This document shows positions 45,754-57,640 of a DNA stretch of 64,000 nucleotides, piece by piece; position 1 is the first letter of the stretch, and every line of letters starts with the position of its first letter. The stretch comes from Daedaleopsis sinensis (taxonomy: Eukaryota > Basidiomycota > Agaricomycetes > Polyporales > Polyporaceae). The notes under the pieces are model-generated. The model saw only the letters and a program-made list of their open reading frames with translations. It was not told where the DNA came from and did no database searches. The position numbers were made by a program, and so were the translations under genes. The stretch is from contig CM066311.1 of the NCBI GenBank assembly GCA_033807695.1, positions 1,178,001-1,242,000 on the forward strand. The letters run 5' to 3'.

Positions 45754-45767
45754 CCGTAGAAGTCCGG
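45754..45767 (-). promoter_or_regulatory. shared promoter motif of CE16-like gene 2
   Basis: On the minus strand CCGGACTTCTACGG, 138-151 bp upstream of the start, again followed by CCCG and TCAGATGA, matching 42523-42536. Confidence 0.6.
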
Positions 45768-47204
45768 ATCCCCATCGTACACCGTTCTGCTGACATCGTG
45801 CCGCTTTACAGCCATCCCTGCGCCATTCTGATGAGCGGAGTGTCCGTAGGCTGTTGCGCATGACTTATCCGTGCGGTGCGTGACGGAAAAGAAGTTCTGG
45901 TCAAGGAATGCCACTGGGCCCGAAGTTTCGCCACAAAGCTTCCTGCGGGAACCGCGACAAGGGAGAAGCGCGTCCTGTCACAGCTGGGTGCACTGGCGTC
46001 ACACCGTGTACGTGACTCACGTGAACCCATTGTATTATCGCGGCATCATTGCCAACGGCTCGTTGGAACTTGGTACCAGTGCTCCCTGCACAGTGCAACC
46101 TCAGGCAAGTAGACTGTGGTTGACAGTCTGCGTTATCCTAATTAATCGACCATCTCGCGCAGCCTGGCGAAGAGCGCGATACGATCCCGACCTCGAATAC
46201 GAGCCTATACTCGCACGCCGCTGTCGCAGCCCAGTGTATAGTGAATGATGCTTGCTCGAATGCTTGCTCGAGATCGAGTCGAACATCTCGTGTTATGGTA
46301 TATTGTGTGCGTGCCGTCGCTTTCTATTGTACTTGAATGACTTCGATCTGGAAGTTGAAGCTGTTCTCTTCGCCGGGCTATAAACGTTAATACGTATACA
46401 CCTCGCGGTCCAGCGCAGAATACCACTGTCTGCAATCCCCTCTACGCGTCTCCGGGAGGTGTTGACAGCATGTAGATTGCTATGTCTATGATGCACCCGT
46501 GGGCCAGCTGTCAGTTTTTGACGGTTGCTACATGAGCTCTCTGCATCGAATGCTGACCACACTCCTCTATAAGAACTCTTCTCTACTTGTACGTCTCCCG
46601 GAGAGCTATTTTGGATACCACTTACAACAGCCATGAGGACACGTAACTGTCAAGAATGACATAACCCACGACGGAGCGGAGAGAAAGTGTTCATCGGTTG
46701 CCTGCTGCCAATTGGGCTGTCCCAGTGGGCGGGGATACACCGATACAGTGCACTATCGTACGTACGTACGTACTACGGTTCAGCAGGTCGCAACACAATG
46801 AGTCGAGTGCCCGTTCTGCAGGACCTTGGCACCAACTTATTGTCTCCAACAGACGTTAGTAGTAAACCGCGCAGCCCTACTGGGTGGGGCTTTAGATCGC
46901 CCTCTTATCAGAACACGCCCTGGAGACCTGCAGATGGCATTGCTCTCCTAACGCAAGCTCAGCATGTGACTTGCCCGTGTGCATTGCATTCATCCGTGTA
47001 CTCAGTTCAGATCGAGGAGCGTAAACGTCAAGGCCATATATTGAACCAGACGCCTCAACAACGCACGTACTCATACACGTCACAATAGTCATTTTAGCTT
47101 GAGGGCACACCCATACGATCCCATATTTGAACGCTCACACGCCCTGGACACCCTGGACATCACCTCGACATTAACACACCGAGCGCTAGCGACTAGCGAT
47201 GCGC
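45768..47204. other. intergenic between CE16-like 2 and Egh16-like 2
   Basis: 1.4 kb with only short open frames lacking family features. No gene supported. Confidence 0.4.
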
Positions 47205-47966
47205 TCAGGCAAGTTCCTCCTCCGCGAAACGCAAGGCGCGTGCAGCGCGGGTGCCCTGGGCATCAGCGGCAAGTCCTATCAGCACATCAGACGGCGAACG
47301 ACAGGGTTGACAACTCACGACAGCATCCTCTCGCGCCGCCTTCTTAGCGGACTGGACGACGACGCAGTTGCCGAAGCCGCCCGCGGTGGTGAACGAGACG
47401 AGGCACTTGTTCTTCGCCGTGCCGCCCGTGCACTTGGTGCCGGCAGGGAGCTGCACGGTGAGCTGCTCTGACTTGACAGTCGTCGGGTTCTACATGATAC
47501 AGAGCGAGATGTGCTCGGTCAGTACATGCAGGCTACAAGAGGAACGACGAATGCTCACCTTCTCGCCGTTCTTGACCATCTTGGCCGCGACAAAGCTCTT
47601 ACCCGTGCCTGTGGGGTCGACCTTGACGCTGGTGATCTGAAGGGAACCGTCGACGCCACTGGCCACATGCCTACTATCAGCCATCCACGTCTGATGCGCG
47701 TGCGCAGGGACGACGTACGCGTTAAAGTTCTGGATGGTTGCGGCGAAACTGTCGTCCGCCTTGAGCGCGATGGTGGAGGACGTGTCGAGGGTCTTCGCGA
47801 TGTTAACGCTACCGCACGGCTTCGCGGTTGACGGACGCTGAACGTCGCTGCGCTGTGCTTTGCCCGTGACACCGAGCATCGGCGAGATGGCGGCGTGTGC
47901 GTGAGCCTGCAGGGAGAGGCTGAGGAGGAGAGCGGCGGTGGCGACGACGTTCTTGCTGAACAACAT
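47205..47966 (-). CDS. Egh16-like (DUF3129) secreted protein, copy 2
   Basis: Starts MLFSKNVVATAALLLSLSLQAHA (signal peptide) then HAAISPMLGVTGKAQRSDVQRP. Later blocks KPCGSVNIAKTLDTSS, ATIQNFNA, GVDGSLQITSVKVDPTGTGKSF and NKCLVSFTTAGGFGNCVVVQ parallel copy 1 closely. The last exon, GTRAARALRFAEEELA, is joined across an intron (GTGAGT ... CAG) at the same place. The acidic insert of copy 1 is absent here, so this copy looks like the more typical form. An ATG further upstream in the same frame would disrupt the signal peptide, so 47966 is preferred. It is secreted, and its role is not known beyond association with fungal infection structures in other species. Confidence 0.85.
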
Positions 47967-48042
47967 GATGCTGAGGGTGGGCGGGTGGGTGTGAAGAAAG
48001 AAAGTGAGGGGTAAGCGAGGGGAATGTGCCTGCAGACTTTTG

Positions 48043-48080
48043 GACGTGAAGAGGAACCGGCCTCGGTGCGTTGAAGAGAG
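48043..48080 (-). promoter_or_regulatory. conserved leader of Egh16-like copy 2
   Basis: Matches the stretch at 41482-41519 in sequence and in distance to the start (about 77 bp). A TATATAA-type box lies just upstream near 48126-48133. Confidence 0.6.
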
Positions 48081-48133
48081 GGGAAGACTGGGGAAGAGCA
48101 AGATGAAGAGACTTACCAACTATCGCGATTTAT

Positions 48134-49693
48134 ATACGAAGGCGCTAATGGTCATCATGCATCATGAGCGCGAAACGGTGATGAAGCGGTCCTGCTGTGT
48201 GCCGAGGAAGAAAGTCCAATACCCAAAATAATGCAGTCAAACGCGGAGAAAGCCCGCAGACCGTGCGGTGGCCAGTGGCGCTCCTGATTATGCTGGCCAA
48301 TACAAAGCCGCCATGCATTGAGCTGATGCCTGGACGCTGAATGCATCGCATCGATGCGGTGGCAGCGTCAAGTTTGAGCCAATTGTCGCGATTGGATATA
48401 TGGGCATCCTCCAGGATCGACGAAGCCAGCATCTGACACTGCTAGATTTCCCGATGAGTCGCATACCAATGGAATCAGCATTGCTAACCACGTACCGCGA
48501 CGCGCTGTAGCATTACTAGTAGCCCGCAATGTGGGCTGAGTACACGGCGTACCATCTCTATTGGCAAACGATGATCGATACCGGTGCCACTGACTACCCA
48601 CAACGTCACGGGAGCATCAAACCTGAACACAGGTATGGCCGCCGGTCCAGATAATCATCACGCTCTAGGGGGTTACAGATGCAAATCATCTTGTGGATGC
48701 AGCCTCACGACATCTATGTGGGCGGTAAGTAAGAGAGTAGGCGCAACGACAAGGATCGGATGTAACTCACGTAACCCGACCCCGACCCCGAGGGTGACTG
48801 CTATTGTTCCTTGAAAGGCGACGTTGAAGCTTGACAGAGCTCGTGCATGCTCACGATTGTGTGCTGAGAGGAGAACAAAGTTATCATTGTCAATACTGGG
48901 AAACGTACGTGATCATGGTGGTTCACATGAGAGTGGCGTCGACAGGTTTAGCGCCCTTCACCTCTTTCTTCTCACCACCATCTGCCATCAACTGCCATGT
49001 ACGGGTGACATACTTCGTCCAGCTCGTGTTGCTCTCCCCAAGAAACCCCCTCATGACTTACACACAAGCTTCTAAAGGAACCCATCCTGATACCTGCAGG
49101 ATGTCACAGTACTGCACTAGCACGACCCGGGAAGCTCGGAAATCTCACAAGAACTAGTGATGCTTGACGACCGTCTCAACATGTTCGGAGCTTGCGCAAC
49201 TGGAAACCAACCAGCCCTGCCTTAATAGCTGTCAAGTCCCAAGGTGCGTAATTTGGTGTCTCTAGTTCGTGGCAAACTGCAATGACAACATTCAGTAATC
49301 CAAGTACGCGGGTGCCAGTGCGTGCTACGACTGCATATTGAATCAGTATCGATGTGTTCCTAGACAACTTATGCGGCGCGCGAGCTTGTCACCCTCATGC
49401 GCGCCGAGTCGTATATCAAGATATATGTGATCGCAGCTCATCGCAGTAAATAAGTAAGGCCGATTCGCACCGGGCAGGGTACTACTGTGACGATTTAACC
49501 GCAAGTGCGGAGTCGTTTCTTGCAAGGTATGCCTATAGTCCTCAATGGAGCAAGAGTTCTCTCTTGTTGTCCAGGTCATCGTTCTTTCCTGAGCTGGCCT
49601 GGTAGTACTCACTCGCTGTGACATGCGGAGTAGTGGGCGAGCAGCCCGGGTCAGAACTGCCTATGTGTAACTTTACAATGTTCAGGTGTCAAG
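48134..49693. other. intergenic
   Basis: 1.56 kb with no supported exon, repeat or RNA gene. Short open frames lack family features. Confidence 0.4.
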
Positions 49694-49764
49694 GCATTAA
49701 TGGGGTAGTGGTAACCTGGGTCGTTGCCATCGACCCGCCGGGGGTTCGATTCCCCCTTAATGCA
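49694..49764 (+). tRNA. tRNA-Gly (GCC)
   Basis: Identical over all 71 nt to the tRNA at 4892-4962 but on the opposite strand. Same stems, anticodon GCC in the loop TTGCCAT, T arm with GTTCGATT. No intron and no encoded CCA. Flanks of the two copies are unrelated apart from the genes themselves. Confidence 0.96.
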
Positions 49765-49780
49765 TTTGTGTAAGGAAGGG

Positions 49781-49786
49781 TTTTTT
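49781..49786 (+). terminator. RNA polymerase III terminator of tRNA-Gly
   Basis: Run of six T starting 17 nt after the tRNA end. Confidence 0.75.
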
Positions 49787-49951
49787 AGATCATTTTGCAA
49801 GTTTACCGGCAGCCGTACTCGGCCACCAGCTGGGGATTTTCGCACGCACTGTTCACCTACAGCATAACATATTCGAGTAGATAAACGACGTTCACCTTCA
49901 TTCTTTTGGCATAGGACCGTCTACGTATACTTGGCTACCACTGTGATCATC

Positions 49952-51196
49952 ATGGCAGCAACACCATCTACGCTTGACATACCCGCCGGTCTTCCGGATG
50001 GTATTGCATCCCAGATACTCGCCGTTCGCGACCTCGACATGCACTATCTTGTTGCCGGAAGACGTAACGCACCACTCCTCCTACTCCTCCACGGATTCCC
50101 TGAGCTCTCGCACTCCTGGCGCAATGTCATTCTACCCCTGGCAAACCTCGGATATCGTGTTGTCGCCCCCGACTTGCGAGGCTACGGTCGCACCACGCCA
50201 CGGGATCTCACGGCACCTGGAAATGGCGGCCAGGTGAGATACGAGGACGACCTCCGTCCCTTCCGCATGCTCAACCTCGTGCACGACGTCGTCGCCCTCG
50301 TGTACGCGCTGGGGTACACGTCCGTCGCCTCGCTCATCGGACACGACTTCGGGTCTTCCCTCGTGGGGCACTGCGCCATCGTGCGTCCGGACCTGTTTCG
50401 CACCGTCGTCATGATGAGCGCGCCGTTCACCGGCGCGCCTGCGCTCCCCTTTGCCGTCGACGCCCCGCTCGATGCGGATCCCCGGACCTCGCAGACGCAG
50501 ACGCAGATGCAGACGACAGTGCCACCTGTGGGGGTCCTCGTCGCATACGTCGATGCAGCGCTCGGGCAGCTGGAGCCGCCGCGCAAGCACTACATGCGCT
50601 ACTTCACAGGGCCAGACGCGAACGCGGACATGCTCGGGGCGCCGCAGGGCCTGCACGCCTTCCTGCGCTCGTACTTCCACATCAAGAGCGCGGACGAGGC
50701 GGCGAACAACCCGCACCCCCTCCCGCTTCCCCCGAGCCCCGAGGGCATCGCGGTCCTCCCGCACTACTACGTCATGCCGCGGGATGCGAGCATGGCGGAC
50801 GTCGCTCGCGCGGGCGCGCCTTCTGCGCAGGACGTCGAGGCGAAGTCGAGCCGATGGCTCCCGGACGAGGTGCTTGCGGTGTACGTGCGCGAGTTTGGGA
50901 GGACGGGCTTTCAGGGCGGGCTGAACTGGTATCGGGGGATGCTCGAGGAAGCGACCACCGAGGAACTCCGTCTCTTCTCGGGGACGCGGATCGACGTCCC
51001 GGCGATGTTCCTGTCGGGGAAGAAGGATTGGGGCGTATACCAGCAGCCGGGGGCGTTGCAGAAGCTGCAGAATGAGCTTTGCACGCAAATGAAGGATGAA
51101 GACGTCGTGCTTGTGGATGGGGCGGGGCACTGGGTGCAACAAGAACAAGCTGAGGAAGTGGTGAACCACATTCGTAGGTTCCTGAAGAAGCTCTAG
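49952..51196 (+). CDS. epoxide hydrolase, alpha/beta-hydrolase fold
   Basis: One exon of 414 codons. The start is ATG 49952. A TTG 21 bp upstream is in frame but not expected to be used. HGFPELSHSW gives the oxyanion-hole HGxP, and DLRGYGRT is typical of the family. GHDFGSSL is the nucleophile elbow with Asp, which points to epoxide hydrolase or haloalkane dehalogenase rather than an esterase. The cap domain contains LNWYRGMLEE with a candidate epoxide-opening Tyr. IDVPAMFLSGKKDW holds the acid position region, and GAGHWVQQEQ has the catalytic His. An insert of about 60 residues (Thr/Gln then Pro-rich) is found within the cap. No signal peptide is seen, so it is likely cytosolic or peroxisomal. 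It would convert epoxides to diols in detoxification or lipid metabolism. The second-best reading is another Asp-nucleophile hydrolase. Confidence 0.88.
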   Translation: MAATPSTLDIPAGLPDGIASQILAVRDLDMHYLVAGRRNAPLLLLLHGFPELSHSWRNVILPLANLGYRVVAPDLRGYGRTTPRDLTAPGNGGQVRYEDDLRPFRMLNLVHDVVALVYALGYTSVASLIGHDFGSSLVGHCAIVRPDLFRTVVMMSAPFTGAPALPFAVDAPLDADPRTSQTQTQMQTTVPPVGVLVAYVDAALGQLEPPRKHYMRYFTGPDANADMLGAPQGLHAFLRSYFHIKSADEAANNPHPLPLPPSPEGIAVLPHYYVMPRDASMADVARAGAPSAQDVEAKSSRWLPDEVLAVYVREFGRTGFQGGLNWYRGMLEEATTEELRLFSGTRIDVPAMFLSGKKDWGVYQQPGALQKLQNELCTQMKDEDVVLVDGAGHWVQQEQAEEVVNHIRRFLKKL

Positions 51197-51643
51197 TCTG
51201 CGGTGTGAGAATCGAATGTAGCATCTTCGAGTGAACTGTACGTTACTAGACGGTAGTGGAACTTGGAAGTGAAGAGCCTCTTGAAGCTTCCAAGTTACAA
51301 GGCTTACTGACAGAGTACTACTTACTAGTACGCATTCCGAGTCGAGGTTAGGTTTGTTGTAGTGGCCAGGAGCCAGGCCACATCTCCCTTCATATCGTAT
51401 TATGCCAGTACCAGGTCTGTCAATACTTGTATGACTCGGACGGCAGAGGATACCTACACTTACTGCAACTCCAGTGATCATGGTCGCAACGACTTGGACT
51501 CGGAGAAAGTTTGTACTTGCCTAAACGGGAAGTCTATCTTATGCCACGCGCCAAACAGCCTCCTGTCGCCGCTTGCGGTCGGCTTCAATTACGAGTTAGC
51601 TGGGAACCGCCAACAGGCCGAGCACGACCGTATTCCCTTCAGT
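51197..51643. other. intergenic, promoter side of the parvulin gene
   Basis: No feature recognised. An open frame running through it into the parvulin start is not supported as coding. Confidence 0.4.
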
Positions 51644-52382
51644 ATGGCTAAGAAGGGTGCCGCGTCGGCGGACAAGAAGACCACGGACAAGAACTCGAAG
51701 AACAACAACGCAAAGGGCGACGACTCTGATGATAAGGGAAAGGTTCGCGCTCCGAGTCGCGTCACCACGGAGAGATCAGTGTTGATCATTGCTTTGTCGA
51801 CGTCGTCGTACGTTCTCGTAGGGAAAAGCCGGCGCGCTGAAGGCTGCGACGTCCGTCAACGTTCGCCACATCCTCTGCGAGAAGCACTCGAAAGCCACGG
51901 AGGCCCTCCAGAAGATACAGGTGCGTACGCGTCCCCAGACGTGGATCGCAACCGAAAAATCAACATCAGGCCTCTAAACTGACCAAACGAGCCGATGTCA
52001 TTATCTACAGGAGGGCCAGCGTTTTGACAAGGTCGCACAGGAGTACTCCGAGGACAAGGCGAAAGGTAAATACTTCTCTGCAGCATTGCGGAGCATCGCC
52101 TATAGCCCGCCCTCGTCTTGATGCACATTCTCACCTCTTGGATCCTGTGCGCAGCCGGGGGAAGCCTGGGCTGGATGGTCCGAGGCTCGATGGTGGTACG
52201 TTGCTGCCATCGACACGCATGCACTGTATCAGTTATTCACTGACGAAACCCAATCTCCGTAGGGTGCATTCCAGGACGCCGCTTTCGCACTCCAGCCGTC
52301 CACGGTCGACAAGCCTATTCTCTCACCCCTTGTCAAGACCCAGTTCGGGTACCATATCATCATGGTCGAGGGCAGGAAGTAG
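51644..52382 (+). CDS. parvulin-type peptidyl-prolyl isomerase (PAR14/PIN4 class)
   Basis: Five exons: 51644-51742, 51822-51920, 52011-52065, 52155-52195 and 52263-52382, joining to about 137 residues. A Lys/Asp-rich N-terminal tail ([20 protein letters not shown]) precedes a single rotamase domain: [69 protein letters not shown] and [14 protein letters not shown]. The absence of a WW domain and the basic tail place it with PAR14/PIN4 rather than PIN1. Family members isomerise X-Pro bonds without need for phosphorylation and are linked to ribosome biogenesis and chromatin. Introns are 52-90 bp with normal GT-AG ends. Length matches the family. Confidence 0.9.
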
Positions 52383-52741
52383 CTTTGAGTATGCAACTGT
52401 ACTCGTAACCAACAGCCTTTGAGCTCAGATTCTTGTAATCGTAAGCTATGTTGCAATGCGGAGCCCTCAGGTCATTCGAATCGGAACCTCTACGTCGGAC
52501 GGCGCGGTTAATAGCTTATCACGCAACGCACAAATCAGGACTCATTCTAAACTCAGAAGAGCTCGCTCTCGTGATTATTCGAGATCTACTACAATTGACA
52601 GCGCAGACACCGATCGTGCAGAGTAATATTAGACATAATGAACATAGGTCATAATCACGATGTCCCAGCCAGACGACCGACTCAACATAAACCAAGACGC
52701 ATGCACGCACCCAAAAACAGCCATGTCCCGGAGCCCCGACC
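52383..52741. other. intergenic, convergent
   Basis: 359 bp between the stop codons of the parvulin and SNT1 genes. No feature seen. Confidence 0.5.
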
Positions 52742-55700
52742 CTACAGCATGAAGTCGGTGTCGCTCGTTTGCCCTGCGCTCAGCCGCGTCCTGTGCTCCA
52801 GGTACCGCACCAAGTCCTCCGTCGTCTCCAGCGTGGCGGGGAGACTGGACGTCACAGCCTCCCCGATGCCCAGGATCGCCGACGGATGCATCTGTCCCGG
52901 CCGCTGCCTCACAGGCTGGGGCTGCCACGGCCTCGGGGCGAACTCACTGTAGTCCATGACCGGCGGGACGGTGGCTCCAGGAAGGCGGGCTGGGTTGATA
53001 CCCCGCGACAGGGCGGCTGGGCGCGACGAGGCGAAGCTGGATGGGCCCATGTTGGCGTACGCCGCCGACGAGTACGGTGTATGCCCCGTGACCGCCACAG
53101 ACCTGGGGTCTGCCAGGGTGCTGCGGGCTGGACCGGCGAACGCGGCGGCGAGTCCTCCTTGATAGGACATCGGTTGGGACGGGAGGCTGGATTTGGACGA
53201 TGCTGCCGGGTTATGCGGTGCAGCAGAAATCGCCCGCTTGTCTGTCTCAGACGACTGAGTTCCACTGGGATTAGGAGGGGGAGACATACGCCCACTGCTT
53301 CGGGAGGACAATGTCGCTGCGCCGTTGTCAATCCCTGGAGCCGTTCTCTTCATGACCGAGGTCATCATTCCTGTCCCTGGGATGGTTGAATTAAGTCGTG
53401 CATGGTTGCTGTCGTGCGGCGTGGGTGATCTCTTTGGGGCCAGAGCTGCGACCTTGGCCAGCTGCATCTCGGTGAGGTTGGCCCGGTAGAACGCAGAAAC
53501 TTGTATGGTCGTCTGACAACTTGACGTGAGCCACTCGCATCCGGATACTACATCAATGTACAGACCTTGTTCGGCATAGAGGAGGCAATGCGCTTAAAAT
53601 CGTCACCGTACTGGGCGAGCAACTTCAGGAAAAGGGCTGTCAGGTGACCTGTATTACTATCGGGGCGCGGGGTGGATGTTCACGCAGATACTTACCTTTG
53701 TCCTCTGCTGACCAGCTCGATCCACTCCCAGGAACCCTCTTGCGAACGGGTGGGTCAGGCTGCTCCGTGGGCTTCGTGTCCGAGGGGGTGATCGAAGCAT
53801 CGTCTTCATCATCGACCTCCGGCTTGCTTTTACGAGCCTTGCGGGTTCGCTTCGCCGGCCGTGGGTCTTCCTCCTAAGGGCCAGCTGTCAACAAGTGAGG
53901 CTACGTGAGATGAAGATGAACGTACAGGAGCTTCTTCCGGAGCGCCGCCATCTTGATCCATTGCGGCAGCCGCTTTCGCAGACGGATTCGCTCTCCGACG
54001 AGGACGCTTGGTCGAGGTTGAAGGTGCGGCCTCAGGGTCAGGAGTAGGAGTGGGGTCCGGAGTGTTCTGAGCGGTTCCTCGACGAGAAACAGACCCGGTG
54101 GCTCTCTTCGTCTCGTCTATCGAGTCAATACTGGCGCCAGGAGGAACCGGTGTGGATGAGGACGGCCCGCCCCGCTTTCGCCGACTAGATGAAGGAGTAC
54201 CTTCCCTGCCGACCTCGTCGTCATGCTTGAGGATGTCCGCGAGAAGGGCGTTGCCCTTCTGCTTGCCGCGTCCACTGCGTCGTCGCTTGCCTATAGTGTT
54301 GAACTGGGCGATGACCTTGCGGAAGTCGATGGTCGTGTTCTTGTGCAGGTAGTAGAACGTGACACATTGAGATGGCGTTTTGTTCGGCAAGAACTTCGCG
54401 ATGATGCCGAACTGCTTGGGGTGGGTCGCGTACTTCTCCAGAAGGGTGACCTTCTCCTCTTCAGTCCAGTCGTCGAAGCCGGTCTCGAGCTTGTAGAAGT
54501 CGTGCGGATCCTCCACGAGGTTGTTCGTGTCGTCGTAGATGTACTCCACGCGACCCTTCGTGACGGCCACCATGTCAGGGATGACCGCCGCGTTCTTCGC
54601 AGACAGATGGTTAGCGTCGGTGAGCTCCTCATTCCCGAGACTCGCAAGGATCTGCTCCATCTCCAGATCAGAGCGAACCGCGTCTCCCATGGCAGTAGTC
54701 CGGCGCGTGGTCCGGCAGGCTGTTGCGGCCACTTCTTCGAGAGCACTAGCGCGCGCAATCTCGTCTAGCTTCGCGCAATGGACAAGCCATCGTTCGTGCA
54801 AGGCAAGGTACTCCTTGCGCAACCTGGAGACTTTCTCCGCAAGAGCAACCTGACGTTGTGCGAAGCGTTTCCGAAGAGAGTGCTTGGTTCCGTCGTAGTG
54901 ACCGCCTGCGGACTCCTGTTCCTTGTTCTCCTCGGTCTCGGTCGTCAGTGGCACGTAAGTCTGCGATGGACGTACGGGAGGCTCTTCCGTCACCTCCTGC
55001 TCCTGCTCTGACGCCTGCTCCGGCTCAGCGAGCTGGCGGTTCGAGATGAGGATAGGTTCAATACGGGCATCTTGTGTGACAGGATCGTGGCGAAACCGGA
55101 GTTTCGCAACCATTCTCAGAGCATCCGACAGAGGTATCTCCGCGTAGACTTTGTCATTGTCGCCAGGAGCGCGATCGATGTCCATTCCAACCTCCGTTGA
55201 TAGAAGTGCCGCAGTCTCCTTCTGGGATCGGATGGCATAATCCTTCTCCACAATCTCGGCCTCACCCTGGAGCGTCTTGTCACTAGCAGGAGGAGACAAT
55301 TCGCCAGCCTCTACATGGGAACGCGCCAACTTCGCGACCGCGGTGATACGAGGAGAGACTTGAACGCTGACCTCGCGTGATACGGTAGCAGACGGGGTTG
55401 GAAGCTGTGGATCAGGGGTGTTGGCAGCAGTCGGTTCTACCGAAGGAGAGGGTGGTACCGGTGTGGCAGCAGCATCAGAACGCGGGGGTTCCACAACAGT
55501 GTCAGCAGGCACAGCGTCCCGAGGTAGATTCTGAGATTCTGTAGCCATCGAGAAAGCAGGGGACTCATGTGTTGAAGACTGGGAAGCCGGAGGAGCAAGG
55601 GAAACGGGAGGAATCTCAGGCAAGGGGGACGGGGTAGTCTCGGAGGTCGGCGAGGACATGTCCATGTCAGAGTCATCACCAGCAGTGTCATCAGCGGCAT

Positions 55701-57640
55701 GATCAGGAGTAGAGGGCACAGGCGAAGCAAATGAGCTTTGTCGCGGGACTTCGTGAGGTAGCTGTGTAGGTAGCTGCGGCGACGAGACAGAAGTGTTGAT
55801 AGCAAGAGTCGGTCGACTAGGCTCAGGCTTCTGAGGATCTGAGTCCTTGACAGTCTGCTCCCCGGTCTCCGACGTCGGTTTAAGTACGGGGGATGGAGGA
55901 GGAGACATCTCCATGTCAGATTCGTCTGCGGTTGCTCCATCATCCGTCTCCTTGCCTGGTGCCTTGGAAGCCTGTGCGTCATCACTTGGTAGAGGAGACC
56001 TAGAAGACCTGATTGACTCGGACTCTTCACGAAGGGCCTTTGCCTTATAAAAGTCGTCTGACACTGAGTCATATGAGAGGATGGAAATACGTACTGGTGT
56101 CGGCGGGAGGGACACGTCCATGTCCGACCCAGCTGCGTCATCCTCTGTAGGCTGCTTCGATCCCTTGGCATTCTCTGACGAGACGACACCACTCGGATAC
56201 TTCAATGCTGCATCGATCGCAAGCGTTGAAGGAACAAACGATGGGGCGTTATAAATCACTGGACGCCGTCCTGCGCACGTGGAAAGATGAGTATAAGACG
56301 TTTGACCCTGAGTCGTCTCCGGGATACGAACCGTTATTTCTTCCGTTACTATAAGTACTAGCACTAGCCCGAGCGTCTTTGCTCTGACTCGGCGTAGGTT
56401 GAGTGGTTACATCTCCAGTAGTAGATGCCCCGGAGTTCGACACGAAAGTAGCTGGCGAGATTTGCAGCGGTGGAGAGGGCGGTGACCGTGATGGCACCTG
56501 AGTGGCTGAAGAGATCTGAAGCGGAGGTGATCGATTCTGCGCACGAGCTGCAAGGTAAGCACCGCCAGGTGGCACAGAGCGGATAGGTGTCTGAAACTGA
56601 GGCTTTGGGGGAAGTCCAGCCTTCCCCGATGCTGGGGCTGGAGCCTGTACATGTGGCAAATTGACAGAACTATTCGTGGAGGAGTGTGATGGAGAACGAG
56701 AGGGAAACGTCGGCCCTGGAACTCGTACAGGGACCGCAGGCTTTCGAGGAAGGGCTTCAAGGTGAGGAAGTTCAGGTGACTCTCGCTTGGTTGCCGCTAC
56801 AGCAGAACCATACCCAGGAGAAGAGATTTGCTGGGTTACGCGAGGAGAGACTGGACTGACCGATCTTTCCTCCCCTTCAGCGCCTCGGACTCGCCGGTCG
56901 GGTGTGATCGAGCTTGTAGACGCGATTGCAGCACGGTGGTCACGAGCGATGCTTTCGTAAGGTTCGTTTTCGTCAGGGACCCAAGGGTCGGTATCGTTGA
57001 ACGACGGTCGGTAGGAATCGGATCGTTGGTTATTGGGCGGGAAGCGATTCCGATTTGCGTTGGCTGGGGGTGAATATGGACGATACCGCTCTGCCACCAG
57101 TTGGGATTTGGACATTTGAACACGACCGCGAGCGCGCTCACCATGAGTTTGTTTCCAATTGTCCGAAGGCTCGAACATACGCGTCGCTGTGTTGTCACGT
57201 TGGGGCCGGTTCCACTGAGGCGGGGTAAAAGGTTTCTGAGCAGGCCTATCTGGCTGCCATGGCGTTTCTGGCTCCTTCCACTGCGGTGGACGCGGCCACG
57301 CATCAAGTTGAGGTGGGCGGAATCGTTCAGGCGATTGGCTGCCCAGACCCGGGGGGAAGAACTCCCGATCGGGAGGTGGTGGTGGTGGTCGCCAGAAGGT
57401 GTTGTTGAACTCAGCGGGAGGAATGAATCCTGGTGGGGAAGGCTCTTCTGGCCCGTATCTGTCATAGTAAGAGAATGGTGCAGATGGACCAGGGGCTGCA
57501 TGCTCGGAGAAGGGTTGCTGCCGCTGCATATGATATCGGGAAGGGTAAGTGGGAATATCGCGGGGTGAAGGGCGGAAGCTGACATCGTATGCTAGTGGTA
57601 TGGTACCCGAGAGTCGTCGATTGTCGCCCTTGTTCGACAT
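52742..57640 (-). CDS. SNT1: SNT1-like SANT-domain corepressor (Set3 complex subunit)
   Basis: Exons 57640-56365, 56270-53926, 53873-53696, 53636-53566 and 53512-52742 join in frame. The N-terminal 800 or so residues are disordered and rich in Pro, Ser, Arg and Glu, with many PPSP-like motifs. A coiled segment (RKRFAQRQVALAEKVSRLRKEY region) precedes the first SANT domain, FDDWTEEEKVTLLEKYATHPKQFGIIAKFL and SQCVTFYYLHK. A basic patch (GKRRRSGRGKQKG) follows. A second SANT domain is rebuilt across three exons: SSWSAEDKALFLKLLAQYGDDFKRIASSMPNKTTIQVSAFYRANL. This two-SANT arrangement matches yeast Snt1 and animal NCoR/SMRT, scaffolds of histone-deacetylase complexes. In exon 2 a 51-nt segment (56095-56045) has intron-like ends but is a multiple of three and may be spliced or retained. 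The C-terminal 230 residues are Ser/Pro-rich. Confidence 0.87.

Noticed and set aside
46293..46634. Open frame of 113 codons between the esterase and Egh16-like genes
   Set aside because: No signal peptide, domain or splice partner. Composition is not distinct from other intergenic frames.
48145..48814. Several 60-95 codon frames upstream of the second tRNA
   Set aside because: Overlapping frames on both strands with no family resemblance.
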